Shown piece by piece: positions 1 through 13,001 of a DNA stretch of 64,000 bases; position 1 is the first letter of the stretch; every line of letters begins with the position of its first letter. Under the pieces are notes generated by a model. The model worked only from the letters and a program-made list of their open reading frames with translations, did not search any database and had not been told where the DNA came from. The stretch comes from Anastatus disparis. Its lineage: Eukaryota; Arthropoda; Insecta; Hymenoptera; Eupelmidae. Where the stretch lies: contig JAFFSR010000249.1 in NCBI GenBank assembly GCA_017163975.1, positions 3,905,001 to 3,969,000 on the forward strand, given 5' to 3'. The position numbers and the translations under genes are program-made.

Positions 1-115
1 TAAAAATCGATTCGTTTTATTTAAATTTAAAAAAAATCACTAAAGATTTTAAAAGATTCAATTAAAAAAATTCTTTAAATTTTTAAAATTTGTAAAAAGT
101 ACATCACTATGCATT

Positions 116-711
116 TGTTACGTTTTCACGTTATTAATTTATTATATTGTGGGTATCTTTTTATCACGACTAAGCTTGGTAAATCCAAGTAGTCAATTTG
201 TGTGAAGGTAATTAATTTGACAAGACGATAATTAAAATAAACTGATAGATTTATTATTACGTTAATCACGAGAGAAAGAAATGTCTACTGTACTACTGGT
301 GTAAAATCGCTGATACGTCCTCGCTGCGTCGATCGTGGATTCGTGCTTCTCTATGCTCTGGTCGGGTTCTAGTAGTCTACATCTTTCTTGGTGCTCTAGT
401 GCCTCGTAGCCTAGTAGGCCACGGCGTGGTTCGCCCGGTCGTATTTATACTTACTGGGTTCGTTGTTTCCCACTTCTTTATTCTTCCAGAAACTTCTACC
501 TCATGGCTTCTGTTTTTCCATGATTTACTTTGTTCGTTCCCTATAGGTCTGAACTTGTCGGCTAGTTCGTCATCATTTCTTTCGATCACGAGTTGTTGCT
601 AGCTGGTTTCAGACGTCTAGTCAGCGCTTTCTTAGTGGCTTATTCATTTAGTTTAATATATTTCTTATACTTCTACGTTTAATTATTTTCTAGAATATTC
701 CACCCGTAACA
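116..711 (-). mobile_element. Solo LTR of a retrotransposon
   Basis: The segment begins TGTTACG and ends CGTAACA, a perfect 7-bp terminal inverted repeat of the TGT...ACA type used by LTRs. It is flanked by CATT on both sides (112-115 and 712-715), a 4-bp target duplication. Read on the minus strand it has a TATA-like GTATAAATAC (forward 440-449 region) and a later AATAAA-type signal in the expected order, so it should be transcribed leftwards. The middle third (about 290-620) is much richer in C+G than its surroundings. No internal retroelement coding sequence adjoins it, so it is most simply a solo LTR left by LTR-LTR recombination. The superfamily is not certain; a 4-bp duplication fits Ty3/gypsy types. 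Short open frames inside it are not genes. Confidence 0.6.
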
Positions 712-1038
712 CATTTAACAAAATGAAAACAAAATTAGATCTCGTTAAAAAACTATTTGGAAATTATTAATGATATATTGATTATTAAATCAAGCAATAA
801 CAAAATCATTCCATATAGTGTATTAATTATTTTAGCTTATGAATTTGAGGAAAATTGCAAAATATTAAATTAAGAAAAAATCAATTAAAAATTTATATTT
901 TTATTTTCTTTCTTTATATAAAACTAAATAAGATAGAGTAAAAAAACTTGTTGGAGCTTATGCTTCAGTAAATTTTCTATAAAAAAAAGCAATAAACCTA
1001 AATTTGATGGTAGAGCCGAAAAAAGATGTTTTATGCCC
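712..1038. other. AT-rich spacer, nothing recognised
   Basis: I see no coding signal, repeat or RNA gene between the solo LTR and the next foldback element. Confidence 0.6.
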
Positions 1039-1042
1039 TCAA

Positions 1043-1428
1043 GAGCAGGCCGGAGTAGAATCTGATACCGACCGAGTAAAAATTGAGTTTTTTGTTATTT
1101 GCTCAAGTATCAATCAGTGTATCTTCAAATTAAATGTTGAGCGCAATAGATATTATTATTATTATAAACATCTATGTGCAAGAAAAAAAATTCTACTGCT
1201 TTGTTTTTGAGAAAAGTAAGGAACCCCGAAGTAAAAGTTTATGTTTATAATATTTTCACGTTTCTTACTTTTCTCAAGAACAAAGCGGTAGATTTTTTTT
1301 TTCTTGCGCATACATATTTTTAATAATAATTCTATTGCGCTTAACCTTCGATTTGCAGATACACTGATTAATAGTTGAGTAAATAACAAAAATCTCAATT
1401 AGACAAGGACAGCGAATCCGGCCTGCTC
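1043..1428. mobile_element. TTAA-type foldback MITE
   Basis: The ends GAGCAGGCCGGA and TCCGGCCTGCTC are perfect inverted repeats. The similarity runs inward for about 170 bp per arm with mismatches, giving a near-complete hairpin with its loop around 1235. The right flank is TTAA (1429-1432) and the left is TCAA (1039-1042), a decayed TTAA duplication, as made by piggyBac-type transposases. The terminal motif resembles, but is not identical to, the GAGGAGGTC family found at 26287, 56821 and 61962. It has no coding capacity. Confidence 0.7.
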
Positions 1429-1432
1429 TTAA

Positions 1433-1817
1433 TATCTTTAAAATTTATTTATCCACATATCTGATCTCCATTTTAACAACATTTGTTTATAATAATTTTG
1501 CGATCGATTATTAATTCACTTTGCACTAAATTAGATTTTAAAAAAGATTGATAAAAATATTTATGATTTGCTTTAAACTTTTTGCAGTCATAGTTGCAAT
1601 GAAAATTGCAATTTAAATCCGAAAGTATCAAAACGAAATATTTTGAGAACTTTGATCACAACATTGGTGAAATGGTGTTTCATTTACTTTGATCATCTGA
1701 GGTTTGAAGACTCTAACCAGAACTCAGCACATTAGTAAATGGAGACGAGAGTACAAGGTGTTGAGGTTATAAAGTGAGCACACGAGAGATATGGTTAAGC
1801 GTTGTATTTGCCAAGAC
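1433..1817. other. Unassigned spacer, possible degraded LTR start
   Basis: No gene is seen. A TGTTGAGG near 1759 and a CCTCATAACA near 3290 could be the two ends of a short LTR into which the 1821-3164 element inserted, but I found no matching target duplication, so this is only a possibility. Confidence 0.25.
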
Positions 1818-2709
1818 CTGGGGGGTTATTCACTAACTTTTTAACGATAACGATTGACTTAACGTTTCGACGTCGAAAAGCGTTAAGGACTCTACTTTTT
1901 CAAGTAATCAATAAACACATATGAAAAAATGTTTTAGCTTATTATTAAATCTTTTACAACAGACATTTACAAAATAAATATTCAAAATTAAAAGAATTTC
2001 AAATAATTATTACATCAAAATAAACATGATTACAAAGAAAATTGTTTAAGTTTTTGACATATTTATACGCAAATAAATTATAATTTTACTAGTTTTTTTG
2101 TAGATTTATATTAGATCTTGTATTATGAAAACTTAAGTAATATTTTATAACTTATTTAATTTTATATGCTAATAATTATATATCCAAAATAATAATTAGA
2201 AAAAATATCATGATCCACTCATTTTAAATCCCAATACAGAAAAAAAGGAATTTTAACAACATTTGCCTTAAAACACACAACACGTAACATTCATATTAGA
2301 AATATATCTGTATTCATGTTTCTATTATATATTCTTCTAACTCAACATTATCCAAGCCAACATTTTTATTTTGAAAGACGGAATTTTAAAAACTAATATT
2401 TTTAAGTTCAGCAGCAAATTTAACAATTCAATCGAGAAACTGTAGTTGATGCTATAGAATATACAATGCAAATTTAGATTAATATATAATTTTATTGAAA
2501 AACGTTTTTTATTGGTGATAAGATAAGTTTATTTAAAACAATATTTATATTATTTTTTCCTGTTCGTTTTTATTAAAGTACATACAAGTCACTTTAAAAC
2601 CTGCAGATCCAATTGAATTTTAAATTATACACAATTTACCATTGAACCATGTATGATTACAAATAATTTTTATGATTACTAATGTAAATAATAATAAAAT
2701 AATGTTCCC

Positions 2710-2729
2710 TTTATATATATATATATATA
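2710..2729. repeat. (TA)n microsatellite
   Basis: About ten TA dinucleotides lie just outside the small TIR element at 2742. Confidence 0.9.
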
Positions 2730-2741
2730 GGTATATACATA

Positions 2742-2909
2742 CACTGACAGAAAAGATATCTCGATTCTCTTAGATATAACTTAAAATCTGTGAAGCAAGA
2801 AATTAATTCAAACATCTAATTACCTACATCTAAGAAATTATTATTCCATTTGAATGATCAAATCAAGTCGGAGTAATTCTTTTGTTTCTAGAAATCTTTT
2901 CTGTCAATG
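2742..2909. mobile_element. Small TIR element, 168 bp
   Basis: CACTGACAGAAAAGAT at the left and ATCTTTTCTGTCAATG at the right are inverted repeats of 16 bp with one mismatch. The interior does not code. It lies inside the larger 1821-3164 element and may be a second, younger insertion. No clear target duplication is visible. Confidence 0.45.
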
Positions 2910-3164
2910 CATATACATATGTTATGCATAATATAACGTTTTACAATTTAACGTACGATTTACAACCGAGCTTCAAATTGGTTGTAAAATTTGTCGATAA
3001 AATCGACTTAGCGCTTCAGTTTAGAACATTTTCGTCGTTACGTCAACATGATCTCTGATAACGTTCGCGATATTCGATAGTATTTGCTGAAAAATGATTA
3101 CTGCGCATGCGCGCGTCGGCGTTAAGCTTGCCGTTAGACGTTAGGATATTACTGAATAAGCCCC

Positions 3165-4942
3165 CTGGGATACAGTCGATAATCGAGTGAGATCTCTCTG
3201 AGTTCTCTGGCTCTCGTACGCTATGCGTTCGCCTTTATATGCATACGGGGCGCTGTGTTCAGTCAAACATACATAGATTGATAACACCCTCATAACAGTT
3301 TCCTCTTGTTTTTTTTACATTTTCACATTGCGTTTTCATACTTGCATACTGACATTCCATACGTAAAATTATTTTTATCTGACTTCATACATTAATTTTT
3401 ACACATTTCTTTATACAAATAAAACTTTAATTCATACACTATTTACTAATTTAACTTTATCGTATTTAAATATCCGTTTTAAACATTATTGCTGGTTAGT
3501 TTTGAACTTAAAGCATAGGCTTTAAAATTTTGAAATTTTTAAAAACGCTTCAGATATTTTTCAAAAAATTGAAGTGTATTCTTTAATCAATTCTCAAAAT
3601 TTTTTCTTCAGTAAAATTTTTTCCTAAAATCCATCTTTTTTGAATAAATAGTACCAGAAGCTTTTGATGTTTATTCTGTTTTTCAGCCGCCATTTTGTGT
3701 ATTTAAAAATTTTTTTTCAAAACCAAAATCGTGTGATTTTAAATTTTAAGTCTCGAGGACACGTTGTTTTTACTTCAAATATTAAATCTTAAACTTATTT
3801 CATTTGAAAAATCTATAAAAAAAATTTTTTTTTTAAATCACGTTTTTTTTTTAAAAAAAAGCGTATACAGTATTTGACAGTTGAATTTTTCGGAAAATTG
3901 AATCAAAGATTCTGAAAATTCATCGAATTTTACGTAGAATACACTTATTAATATACTTTTTACAATTAATTTTCATAAAAATTTTAAGCGTTGAAAACTT
4001 GATTGTAAATTTGTCCGTTCAGAACTTAATTAGTTAATGAGGATTTTCAGAATTATTAAAATGACGATTTAAATTTTTTTCCCTATATTCTATATAATAG
4101 CTTTCATATTTTAAAAATTTCAGATGTGCAATAAACATTTAATACCTTTTAGATATACTAATGAAAGTGTTTTTTTTTTTATTTACTGAGTTGCGAAATA
4201 ATTTTTATTTTTTCATGTTTTAACAAACATCTAGTCGTAGCGACTTTCGTTAATGGTTCATTTCTTTTAACCTCTCGGATACAATGAGTTAATAAGTCAT
4301 ATTTCCCTTTCAGATCACCATATAAATCTATATAGTAAGATAAAAACTCGGTAATGTGTATTACTTCAAGTAATTTTTTATAAAGCTCCCTATATCGTTA
4401 TCTTGTGGTTCTTTACTCCCAACCATTATAATAAAATATCTGGTGACAAAAAACTTTTTGTTTTAGACATTTTTAAATGTTGATTTTTTAAAAACATTCG
4501 AGACTAATATTATTGAAAACATTACTTGATTCAAATTGAAAATGAATATTATTTAACCTGGCCTTCAAGTAATGCATCGAGAGTAATTGATCATCTTGAA
4601 TTAAGGTAACAGTGATTTTGGCCATTGTTGAGCTTTAGACAGCTTTTTATATTGACATTAAAAAAAAAACAAAGCTTTGTCAAAATTACTATTTCATTAG
4701 ATTTTTCATACAAATTCAAATTTTTGAATATCGTTTCTGTTACCTCTGTATTTCTAACAATCTAAAAAAGATTTTCACATTCTGTAAAAATTTTCTCTAT
4801 TTCAATTGCCACTTCGTAGGAAATAACTGAATTTAAACTTTTTTAATTTTGTTAAATATAAATATATTATATTTTTGACATATGAAATGAGAAAATAAGT
4901 TAATTATATTACTTATATCGGTTTTAGTCATTCTAACACGTC
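3165..4942. other. AT-rich spacer, nothing recognised
   Basis: Long A and T runs and no coding signal. I see no exon, RNA gene or repeat family here that I can support. Confidence 0.55.
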
Positions 4943-4946
4943 TTAA

Positions 4947-5279
4947 AGAGGTTGGTCACCAGTTACATCATAAGAAATTCATTACGTTAAGAATGCTTTG
5001 AAATTTTTATCACAATTTAAAAACAACATCATAAATAGGTGGTAAAAATTTCAAAACGATTCACTGTTTCTAAATTGAGATACAGAACTATAAAATAACA
5101 ATTTTGAAGAAATTTACGTCATAATTGCAATTTTGAAGTTGTCCATCTCAATTTAGAAACAGTGAATTGTTTTGAAATTTTCACTACTTATTTATGATGT
5201 TGTTTTTAAATTGTGATAAAAATTTTAAAGCATTCTTAACATAATGAATTTCTTATGATATAACTGGTGACTAACCTCC
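4947..5279. mobile_element. TTAA-type foldback MITE (GGTCACCAGTTA family)
   Basis: It is flanked by TTAA on both sides (4943-4946 and 5280-5283). The two arms, about 150 bp each, are almost fully complementary: both carry AGGTT(G/A)GTCACCAGTTA near the tip and continue through the AACAACATCATAAAT block. The loop is around 5110. The sequence is distinct from the GAGGAGGTC family, so at least two TTAA foldback families are present. Confidence 0.8.
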
Positions 5280-5283
5280 TTAA

Positions 5284-6870
5284 GGTTGTACACTATCTTT
5301 TTGACAACGACATGATAACACGTTATATTTGGAAAATTATTAATGGTTGAGGGGTTATTATCCCAGCTGTTTCGTAATTGCTACTAATAACTTCGATTAA
5401 TAAATCAAAATATTCATCGTGATTCTGAAAAAAAAGATAGGAATGTTATATAAATTTTAACGTATAATTCATTCTTAAAACAAATTTTTATTAATCACTA
5501 AAAAATGTTTTCAATGAATTTCTAAAAACCATGTATATCGCTTTTACGAGGTGTAAACTCCAGCAAGAATGGTAAACAGAAAACGGCCAAAATAGATTTT
5601 GTAACTATTAAAGTAATATTAAATATATATAAAGAATAAAATAGATGATTGAAAATTTATGAATAAAGAATATTATTACTAGATTCATTAAACAAAGAAT
5701 GGACTTTTGAAACCACTAAGATAAATGACTCTGCATCAAGTTTAATATTGTTTTGATTTAAGTCTTGATTTTCATCTTTACCGCAATGAATATGGCATTT
5801 TTTTATTGTTAAATTAATGATAGAGTCAAGTACGTGAGGCTATTTTAAATGAAAATTTTTTATATTTCGATCATTTGCTCAATTTTCATTCAAGTCAAAC
5901 TTGATCTATATAATAGTGTTATTAAAAATGAAATATTTAACGCGAAGTGTATTATTAAATACGAATAGTGTTATTATAAATAAAAATATTATACAAATAA
6001 AATTAATATATTATACGCAAAGTGCGTAATTGAAATAATTTCTATGTACGCGAAAGTGCGCGATTAAAAATCATATATCAAATAAATAATACAATTTACA
6101 TAAAAATTGTCGAAAAAAAATAAGTGTAAAACCATTAAATCAATTTATAAATAAATAAATCTATAGATCAATTATTTTAGCAAGAATAATTATAAATAAG
6201 AAATCAAGTAAAAATTACAAATTCTTTTATAAACTGATTTCAAATAATATCATTTATTTAGTGCATTGACAAATTACAACATATATCCATAATTTTCTCA
6301 TAATTATTTAATTTGAAAAGTGGAATAAGTTTCAAGTTCACGGTCAATAAAAGAAATGAAAAGAAAAGCTGACTAAACAGTAAACATTCAATATCATTTA
6401 AAATATTGAGTTTTAATAATAATATTCAATAATTCTGAAAACATATTAATTTTCTTTTATGAAAAAAATTAAAAATTATATAATATATAATAAAGAAAAA
6501 TTTAAAGATACCAAAATAAAGTAAACAGACTGCATTTAAAATATTTACAGTTGTCATCAAAACATTGCAAGTTTATTAAACTCGCAAAATACAAGCTTAG
6601 CAAAAATTCTTGCGGTACGCTCTTGTGTAATTCCAACCACAGTAGGTCAATAAAAAAATTTCAAAACATAGATCAGCAATATTCTTAATTTTCATGCAAG
6701 AATAATAGGACAGTGTCAAAGAATTTTAATAAATAAAACTTGCAGTATTTTCTGTTTACAAACACAATCGTGAACGGTGTAAAAGAAAAGAAAAAAAAAC
6801 ATGATATTAATAAGACCGTTTAAACATTATTGATGCAACATGAATTACATGTATTTTGGTAAATAAGAAT
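5284..6870. other. AT-rich DNA, probable leader of the 8.7-kb gag-like element
   Basis: No gene is seen. From about 5930 to 6120 it carries short repeated phrases of the type AAAGTGCG/GCGAAAGTGCG, and near 6600-6690 it carries a GGTCAAT... followed by an ATCAGCAAT-like string. The leader of the errantivirus-like element shows the same phrases at about 18780-19500 and 19860-19960. I infer that this is the untranslated leader of a related retroelement whose gag-like gene begins at 8708. Confidence 0.35.
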
Positions 6871-7210
6871 AGTATATGGGTAAATCTTTCATAATGTTAA
6901 AATTTCACCTGCAACAAATTAAAAAAAAAAAAAATACAGGCACACGTGTAAAACTAATTTTCTCTGAATGTTGACGTATTATAATGAAAGAAAAAAATCG
7001 TGTTACTCACTTTTAAGGGTAGTCTTTTTAACAAACATCAAAAGACAGATTTTCGAGTAAATTTTTCATAGTGTTAAAATTTACTTTCAATAAATTAAAA
7101 AAAATTGAAGACACATGTATCAAATTTATTTTTTTTAAATGTTGATATATTAAAATGATAATAAAAGAAAAAATCGCATTACTCACTTTTGAAGATAGCT
7201 TTTTTTAATA
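6871..7210. repeat. Diverged tandem duplication, unit about 170 bp
   Basis: Two adjacent copies (about 6871-7045 and 7051-7210) share the same order of landmarks: TCATA(A/G)TGTTAAAATTT, an A-run, ACACATGTxxxAAATT, GAATGTTGA(C/T)(G/A)TAT, AAAAATCG and TTACTCACTTTT. They differ at many positions, so the duplication is old. No coding content. Confidence 0.6.
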
Positions 7211-8707
7211 TAAGACATTTAAATATATTCATTATTATCACATCCAGGTATAATATTTTACCTATCTCAGATCAGTTTTTTAAGTATTTTGGGCTATAAT
7301 AGATCATTTTCCATTGAGCTTTTTCAATTTTACATGTTTAATATGTTACAGAAAATATTTAAATACGCAATTTACATTAATAATTACAAAATTTTTGTAA
7401 TAAATAAAATATGCCAGAAATGGCAATTTTTTTTGGAAAATTCATTTTTGGCGATTCGGGTATTAAAATTGAGTGATATTAGTTACCCAATGGCTTTTGG
7501 GATTCCTGATTACAAATCATAAGTGAGTGGAATATCAATTTATTTTTGCTAAAATTGTCAATCTTAGGGTATGAAATTTGACATAGATTTGTGTAGTTTA
7601 TGTTTTCGAATAAAAATACTTATATTCCTTTTAACCAAATATTTTAGTTTATTTAATAAACATTAAATCTAAAAATTTTAAATTTAAAATCTAGAAATTT
7701 CAGTGATGATTCAACTCAACGTTCTAGGTGTAAGCTATTAAATACATACTAAAACTGAGCTTTTTAAAGTTTAAACTCTTTAGAATTAAAACATTGATAG
7801 AAACTAGGTAATCGATGTAAATTTGGAAAATTTAATAGCCGGGAAAAATTCAATGATTTCCAGAATACTCGAAATAATACTTCAAAAGCAACTTAAAGAT
7901 TACATTGAGTATTATAAAATAGTAAATTACAAAGTTCACAACAGAGAAAAGATGAATCAAAGCTTAGGTTTTCATATTAGTGGATAAAAACCTATTTTCA
8001 AAAGTGAGTCACGTTTTTTAAGTATAATTTCAAACAAACAAAGAACTTTATCTACACTAGGCACACGTTCCTAATAAAAAAATTTCTCTTTGTGATTCTA
8101 AATATTACCTTTTGATGTAGTTTAAAATGTCACCGCTGAATAGTCTTTTTTACAGCATCGTATTTTCCAGAAAAAAGTAAAATATATAAATTTTTGGTAA
8201 CATTTTAATAACCTTTCAGAAAGTACTTTTGTTAACAGGCACACACCCATGCTCTTGATTTTCCAAAAGTATGTGTATAGATAAAGCTTTGGTGTGAATT
8301 TCAAATAAAGAAAGCAGTAGTCATTTTTTTTATAGCGGTAATTTATCATTTTACATGGCCTAGTAACATTTAAATTTAAAAAAAAAACCCCTTTTCCCCA
8401 TCCGCCATAAAATGACACGTCTAATTATCATTAAAAATATAACAAAATTAGTTTCTAATAACTCAATAAATCAGTGAACATTTGCTAACAAGATGTGCTA
8501 TCTCATATTTAGGAGAAATGACGCAGTAACATGATTTTTAAAAGTATGAAAGAATTACCCATATATTCTTTACAGAATAAAATGAATATCTATCAATCTA
8601 AAAATATCCATAATAATAAATCATCTTTTACATTAATTTAATAAAATGCTAACATTAATTAAACATATTAAATTTCCCTGATGAAAAAATAAAAGATAAA
8701 AATCATA
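7211..8707. other. AT-rich spacer, nothing recognised
   Basis: Open frames here (for example 7289-7522 and the minus-strand frame 8122-8418) have the composition of random AT-rich DNA and no recognisable motif. I call no gene. Confidence 0.5.
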
Positions 8708-10050
8708 ATGGAGTGGAATGATGATAATTTTTTATTTTTTGAAGTTTTACCAATATTTGATGGTAAAAACATGCCACCCAGAGAATATATTAATGGAATA
8801 AAATTAGCAAGAAGTTTAGCAAATTAAAGGAGACTGTTTTTAATTGCAAAGTTGAAACTTAGAGATAGCATATTTTCTATTACACATTGAGCAAAAATCA
8901 ACAACATCGATGATTTTATATTAGCATTAAATGTTCTGTATCTAAACGATGAACTTTCTTACTATGAACAAAAAAATGACTGTATATATTGTGAAACTAC
9001 AGGTCACTCAAGTAAAAATTGCAAGAAAATAGGTGATTTACGACTTTTTGATCTGTCGTATGATAGAAATGAAGAATACTGCGATAATACATCTGTTAAT
9101 GAACCAGAAACGTCAACACATAAAACTGCAGAATTTAAAACATATAATATGAACAATCTAAATATAGACGATGAAACATCTACACGTTTTGATATAACAA
9201 ATATCGAAATTAACGAAAAAGAAAATTATGAAAAAACAAATATAGAACATCAAGAAAATGTTCAAGCTAATACTATTTTATTAGCCAAGAAAACTACTAG
9301 AGAAGTTAAATACAATGAACCTCATATAAATTATATAAAAACAAAAAAATTTGAATGTATTCCAATTGAATCTGAACAAACTGAAAAATTGTTAAGTAAT
9401 CAAGTTATAATACATCAAGTTCCGGTTTTAGAAGATTTCGAAACAGTGCATTCATATGATCTGACCGTGAGAAATGACACAAAAACAATAAATTGTGTAG
9501 AAAAAGAAAAATCGTATGCAAATAATCTCAAACAAAATAAAGAATGCGAAAATAATTTAAAAAATGCAAAAGAAGAATCAATGATTTTCGAAAATATTGG
9601 CCCATTAATGAATGTCTTTATAGAATACGAAAACATAATTGAAAATTTCTTACCAGAACTGAACAATTCTGAAATAATCCAAAAGACTAATTTTACACAA
9701 GAAGCACAAATTATTTACAGCGATAATTCTGTATTACAATTGATGAAACTGAATATTGAATATTGAATGATGGACCAGACCTTGATGAATTAATTCAACT
9801 ATGTTTAAGTAAAACAAATCTTGCCAGCAAAAATAATATATCCAAACTCATTAAAAACGACACAACTAATGACAAAGATGATTCTCTATAAGAAAATAAT
9901 AAATTTTTGAAAATACAAAAATGCTTTACAACAAATAGCTTTAATAATTCAAATAAAAATCAAAATAAAATGGTATTTGATAAATATATCAAATACACTA
10001 ATATTATCAAAATAAAACCAAAACAATTAAATAATAAAACGTGTCTAAAA
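8708..10050 (+). pseudogene. Degraded gag-like gene with a CCHC zinc knuckle
   Basis: The frame opens with an ATG at 8708, has early stops (about 8825 and 8887), and reaches a clean CX2CX4HX4C zinc knuckle at 8981-9022 (Cys-Ile-Tyr-Cys, then His, then Cys). This is the nucleocapsid signature of retroelement Gag proteins. It is followed by about 205 codons of uninterrupted, Asn/Glu/Lys-rich sequence (9149-9766) with no motif I recognise. A frameshift near 9766 leads to further similar coding to about 9890, and scraps continue to about 10050. Stops, shifts and the absence of any pol motif downstream show it is dead. The AT-rich leader upstream resembles that of the errantivirus-like element at 18.6-23 kb, so it is probably a relative. 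I could not find its LTRs. Confidence 0.55.
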
Positions 10051-12475
10051 AAAAAATTATTCCTAAAAATAATATCACATTAACTCATAATCAGCAAGGT
10101 TCAAATAAAAAAATAATCAATAAGAATATATTTAAATACTTTGACTTATCATTGAAAATTTCAAATAACATCAAACAAATCAGAAACACATTTAATTTCT
10201 ACTCTTATATCATGAACAAAAATTATAAATATTTTAGAAAAACTAATCTCTTTTTCTCTTTTTCAGGAATTTTTGCACATTTCATAAATTTTTGAATCTA
10301 TAATTTCATTTTTCATATTCTAGTTCATTTAAATTATTTACGTTTTATTGATAAACAATTTTTATGAAATAAAAAAAATCTGTAAGTTTAAAAATGTGGC
10401 TTGTAAATTTACAGATAATCGATTTAAGGGTTCTATAAACTTAAATCGATCAATTCCAATAGTGAGAAATAATCACATTTCAATCAATTGATTTAATCAA
10501 CAACAAATGGTTTTTAAATGAAAAATTAAGAAATTCAAATCAATTTATTTAAATCAATATAAGTTAATAATTAAATAAAATATGTAAAATTATTATATAC
10601 AGTATCTATAATAAGATTTAAAGCTTTAAAATTTTATTTATATCAATGCATCTTACTACTTATACTTTTACTTTTTTATTTTCATTAACCATAAACATCT
10701 TGTAAAAGAAATCTAACATTTATAATGATCATTGAACTTATGAATGTATATTAAGTCTTATGTTTTTGTTTATAAATCAACCACTTTTGTCTCTAAATTT
10801 AAGGTATACAAGCATATTCGTAAAACTGATTTCATTTTTCTACACGAAAAATATATTTACAAAAAAAAAAGAGAAAGGGAAAGTTACATACTTTCATCCA
10901 AATGCAACATGAACCAATATTCAAATGAATATTTCAACTTCTAAATTTATTTAGAATTTTTATTGCAAAAAAGTCTTTATTAAGACTTAGAAAAAATGTT
11001 ATTTTACAATTACAATTTATGTAAAGTAAAAAAAATGATGAACTTTATTCTAAGTTGTATATGGAATAAAAGCACTTTGTTCAATCTTCATTCTAAACTC
11101 TAAAATTATTTAGAGTACATATTTGTCAAAATAAAGACAAGAAATTACAAACGATTAGCTTACGTTTAAGTTAGATTTATGTTAAACTTACCATACAAAT
11201 TACAGACAAAAGCAGAAAATTTTGAAAAATTTACTAACTATTATTATATATAAATAAACTGAAATAATAAAATTTACTTTTTCAACTTATGTTAGATCTC
11301 TTATTGTATTCTCAAAACTTATAGCTTTTCATGAATGTCAAAATAAATCTCAATAACTTGTATATGGGAATATCTCTGGAACTTTTTAATTTTGAGATGT
11401 CGACCTGATAACAATTGAAAAGTCTATAATACAAGTTTCTGGAGTAGCACACACTTCAATAAGGGCTTTAATTACTCGTTTCTTGTAGTAGAATATGTAA
11501 TTAAATTTTGGTATCGATTGGAAAATTGGTACTTACGGTACATAATTTTATATGTCAAAAATAATACTTTTTTTTATATTTTTCTACATGTGTTTCTTGA
11601 GCTTTAAAAAAGTGCCATTCTTTCGATCATTCTCAAATTTTCTGAGCATAATGAATATGGTAAAAACAACAATTTAAGCCTACCCTGGTACATGTGCTCC
11701 TCTTTAGGTAGCTGTTTGACTATTTTTAATGTAAGTGTAATTTTCACCTAAAAATGACCTTGGAGATGAAGCTTAAGGTCAAAGTCAAGGTCATCATCCG
11801 ATACACCGTTTGATTTCCCAAAACTTTTAACTTAACTTTTTTCCAGCGCCCTTATTTTCCAAGATATTCAGGTTTGTCCATACTTTTGGGATACTCCGTA
11901 TATTTAATCGCTAATAATGAGATCATATTTCTTTGAAATAATAAATGAATAAAGTACTTTTCAAGAATATATTTTTAAAAATATCTATTTTTATTATTAT
12001 TGATTTCAACTTCAAAAATAATTAATCATTCATAATCCTATTTTGTTTAAACGTTAGAGGTTAGATTTGTTAATTACTTGTATATTTCTACATTATTTTA
12101 AATTAACTTGCCCAGTTAAAAAAAAAATATAGAAGAAAGATTCTTTTGGATAAAACTTTACTTACTGTAAAATGTGTAGCAGAGAGACTTAAGTTTCCAA
12201 TCAATCAATATTTTATTCATTTTTTCATTCATGATATCGATAAGAAACAAACGCTTTGAAAGTAAACTGCAAAATCTAACATTCTAAACAGATCACGGTG
12301 CCGTACTTCGAAACATGATGCATGAAGTATAAAAGCAAATCTTCATCAAACGTGGTGCAGACCCGCATCATGTTTTTCGAATCATACTTTGTCAAATGTA
12401 AAGCAGCTAAGCTATCTGGGGTTCATCTCTACAATGCCATATGCATTCTAGAGTAAACTATTTGCTGTGTATATT
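10051..12475. other. AT-rich spacer with possible transposon end at about 11890
   Basis: No gene is recognised. Around 11740-11900 there is a distinctive stretch with AAAATGACCTTGGAG, AAGGTCAAGGTCATC and a final TTTGGGATACTCCGTATA. Terminal strings of that style are seen at the ends of some insect DNA elements, but I found no matching inverted end, so I leave it unassigned. Confidence 0.35.
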
Positions 12476-12707
12476 CCTTGAGGGAGCATGCAAAACATAA
12501 AAGTGATGTTAAATTGAAGACATAGAAAGATAGCCTAATGGGGTCAGCTTTCTCCTTCGCGTAGATTCTAATTGCCTGTTGCTTTCCTCCTCAAAGCATA
12601 TGTTTAAAGCAACACAGCGCGTGTGAGAGAGAAAGTTGACCCCTTTAAGTTATATTTCTCCCTCTTTGATTTGACTATACTTTCACGCTTTACACGCTCC
12701 CTCCAGG
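12476..12707. mobile_element. Foldback MITE, about 230 bp
   Basis: The left end CCTTGAGGGAGC and the right end GCTCCCTCCAGG are inverted with one mismatch. The arms stay complementary for roughly 90 bp, through GGGGTCA(G/A)CTTTCTC on one side and its complement on the other. The flanks are both TATA-rich, so the target duplication is ambiguous. It does not code. It lies 23 bp from the next MITE. Confidence 0.6.
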
Positions 12708-12730
12708 TATATGTGCTCTAAGGTTTTAAG

Positions 12731-13001
12731 TAGAGCTGGGAGTTCTATACGATTATTTTGACTATCCGGATAATCCGGATAGCCGAATATCCAGATAGTT
12801 GATTAAAAAATCTAGATAACCGAACATCCGGATAGTTAAATGAAAAATCCGCATAATCGAATATTAATCAGATATTCGTGTATCCAGATATCCTAATGCA
12901 CGGATCTTAACCGAATATCCATAGTATCTGGTTTTTATTCGTACACACGGGTATCTGAACAGATATTCGAATATCTGGATATACGGAAAGTCCCAGTACT
13001 A
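12731..13001. mobile_element. hAT-type MITE with internal ATCCGGAT repeats
   Basis: An exact 8-bp direct repeat GTTTTAAG flanks the element (12723-12730 and 13002-13009). Eight bases is the duplication length of hAT transposases. The ends TAGAGCTGGGA and TCCCAGTACTA are inverted with two mismatches and resemble known hAT tips with a CTGGGA core. The interior is largely a degenerate series of TATCCGGATA-like palindromic octamers, which may be subterminal transposase-binding repeats. There is no coding capacity. Confidence 0.8.

Larger units (their letters stand above)
1821..3164. mobile_element. Non-autonomous DNA element with GGGGGTTATTCA ends
   Basis: The left end GGGGGTTATTCACTAA and the right end TTACTGAATAAGCCCC are inverted repeats with one or two mismatches. 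Candidate 3-bp flanks CTG lie at 1818-1820 and 3165-3167. The interior is AT-rich, has no open reading frame of note, and carries short dyads such as the TTTCGACGTCGAAA region near 1866. A 3-bp duplication and G-rich ends are reminiscent of PIF/Harbinger-type MITEs, though the usual duplication in that group is TWA, so the superfamily is open. Confidence 0.5.

Noticed and set aside
377..602. Opposed open frames of about 70 codons
   Set aside because: They lie in the C+G-rich middle of a solo LTR and overlap each other on opposite strands; no homology recognised.
8122..8418. Minus-strand 98-codon frame
   Set aside because: Phe/Tyr/Lys-rich translation of AT-rich DNA, no motif and no supporting context.
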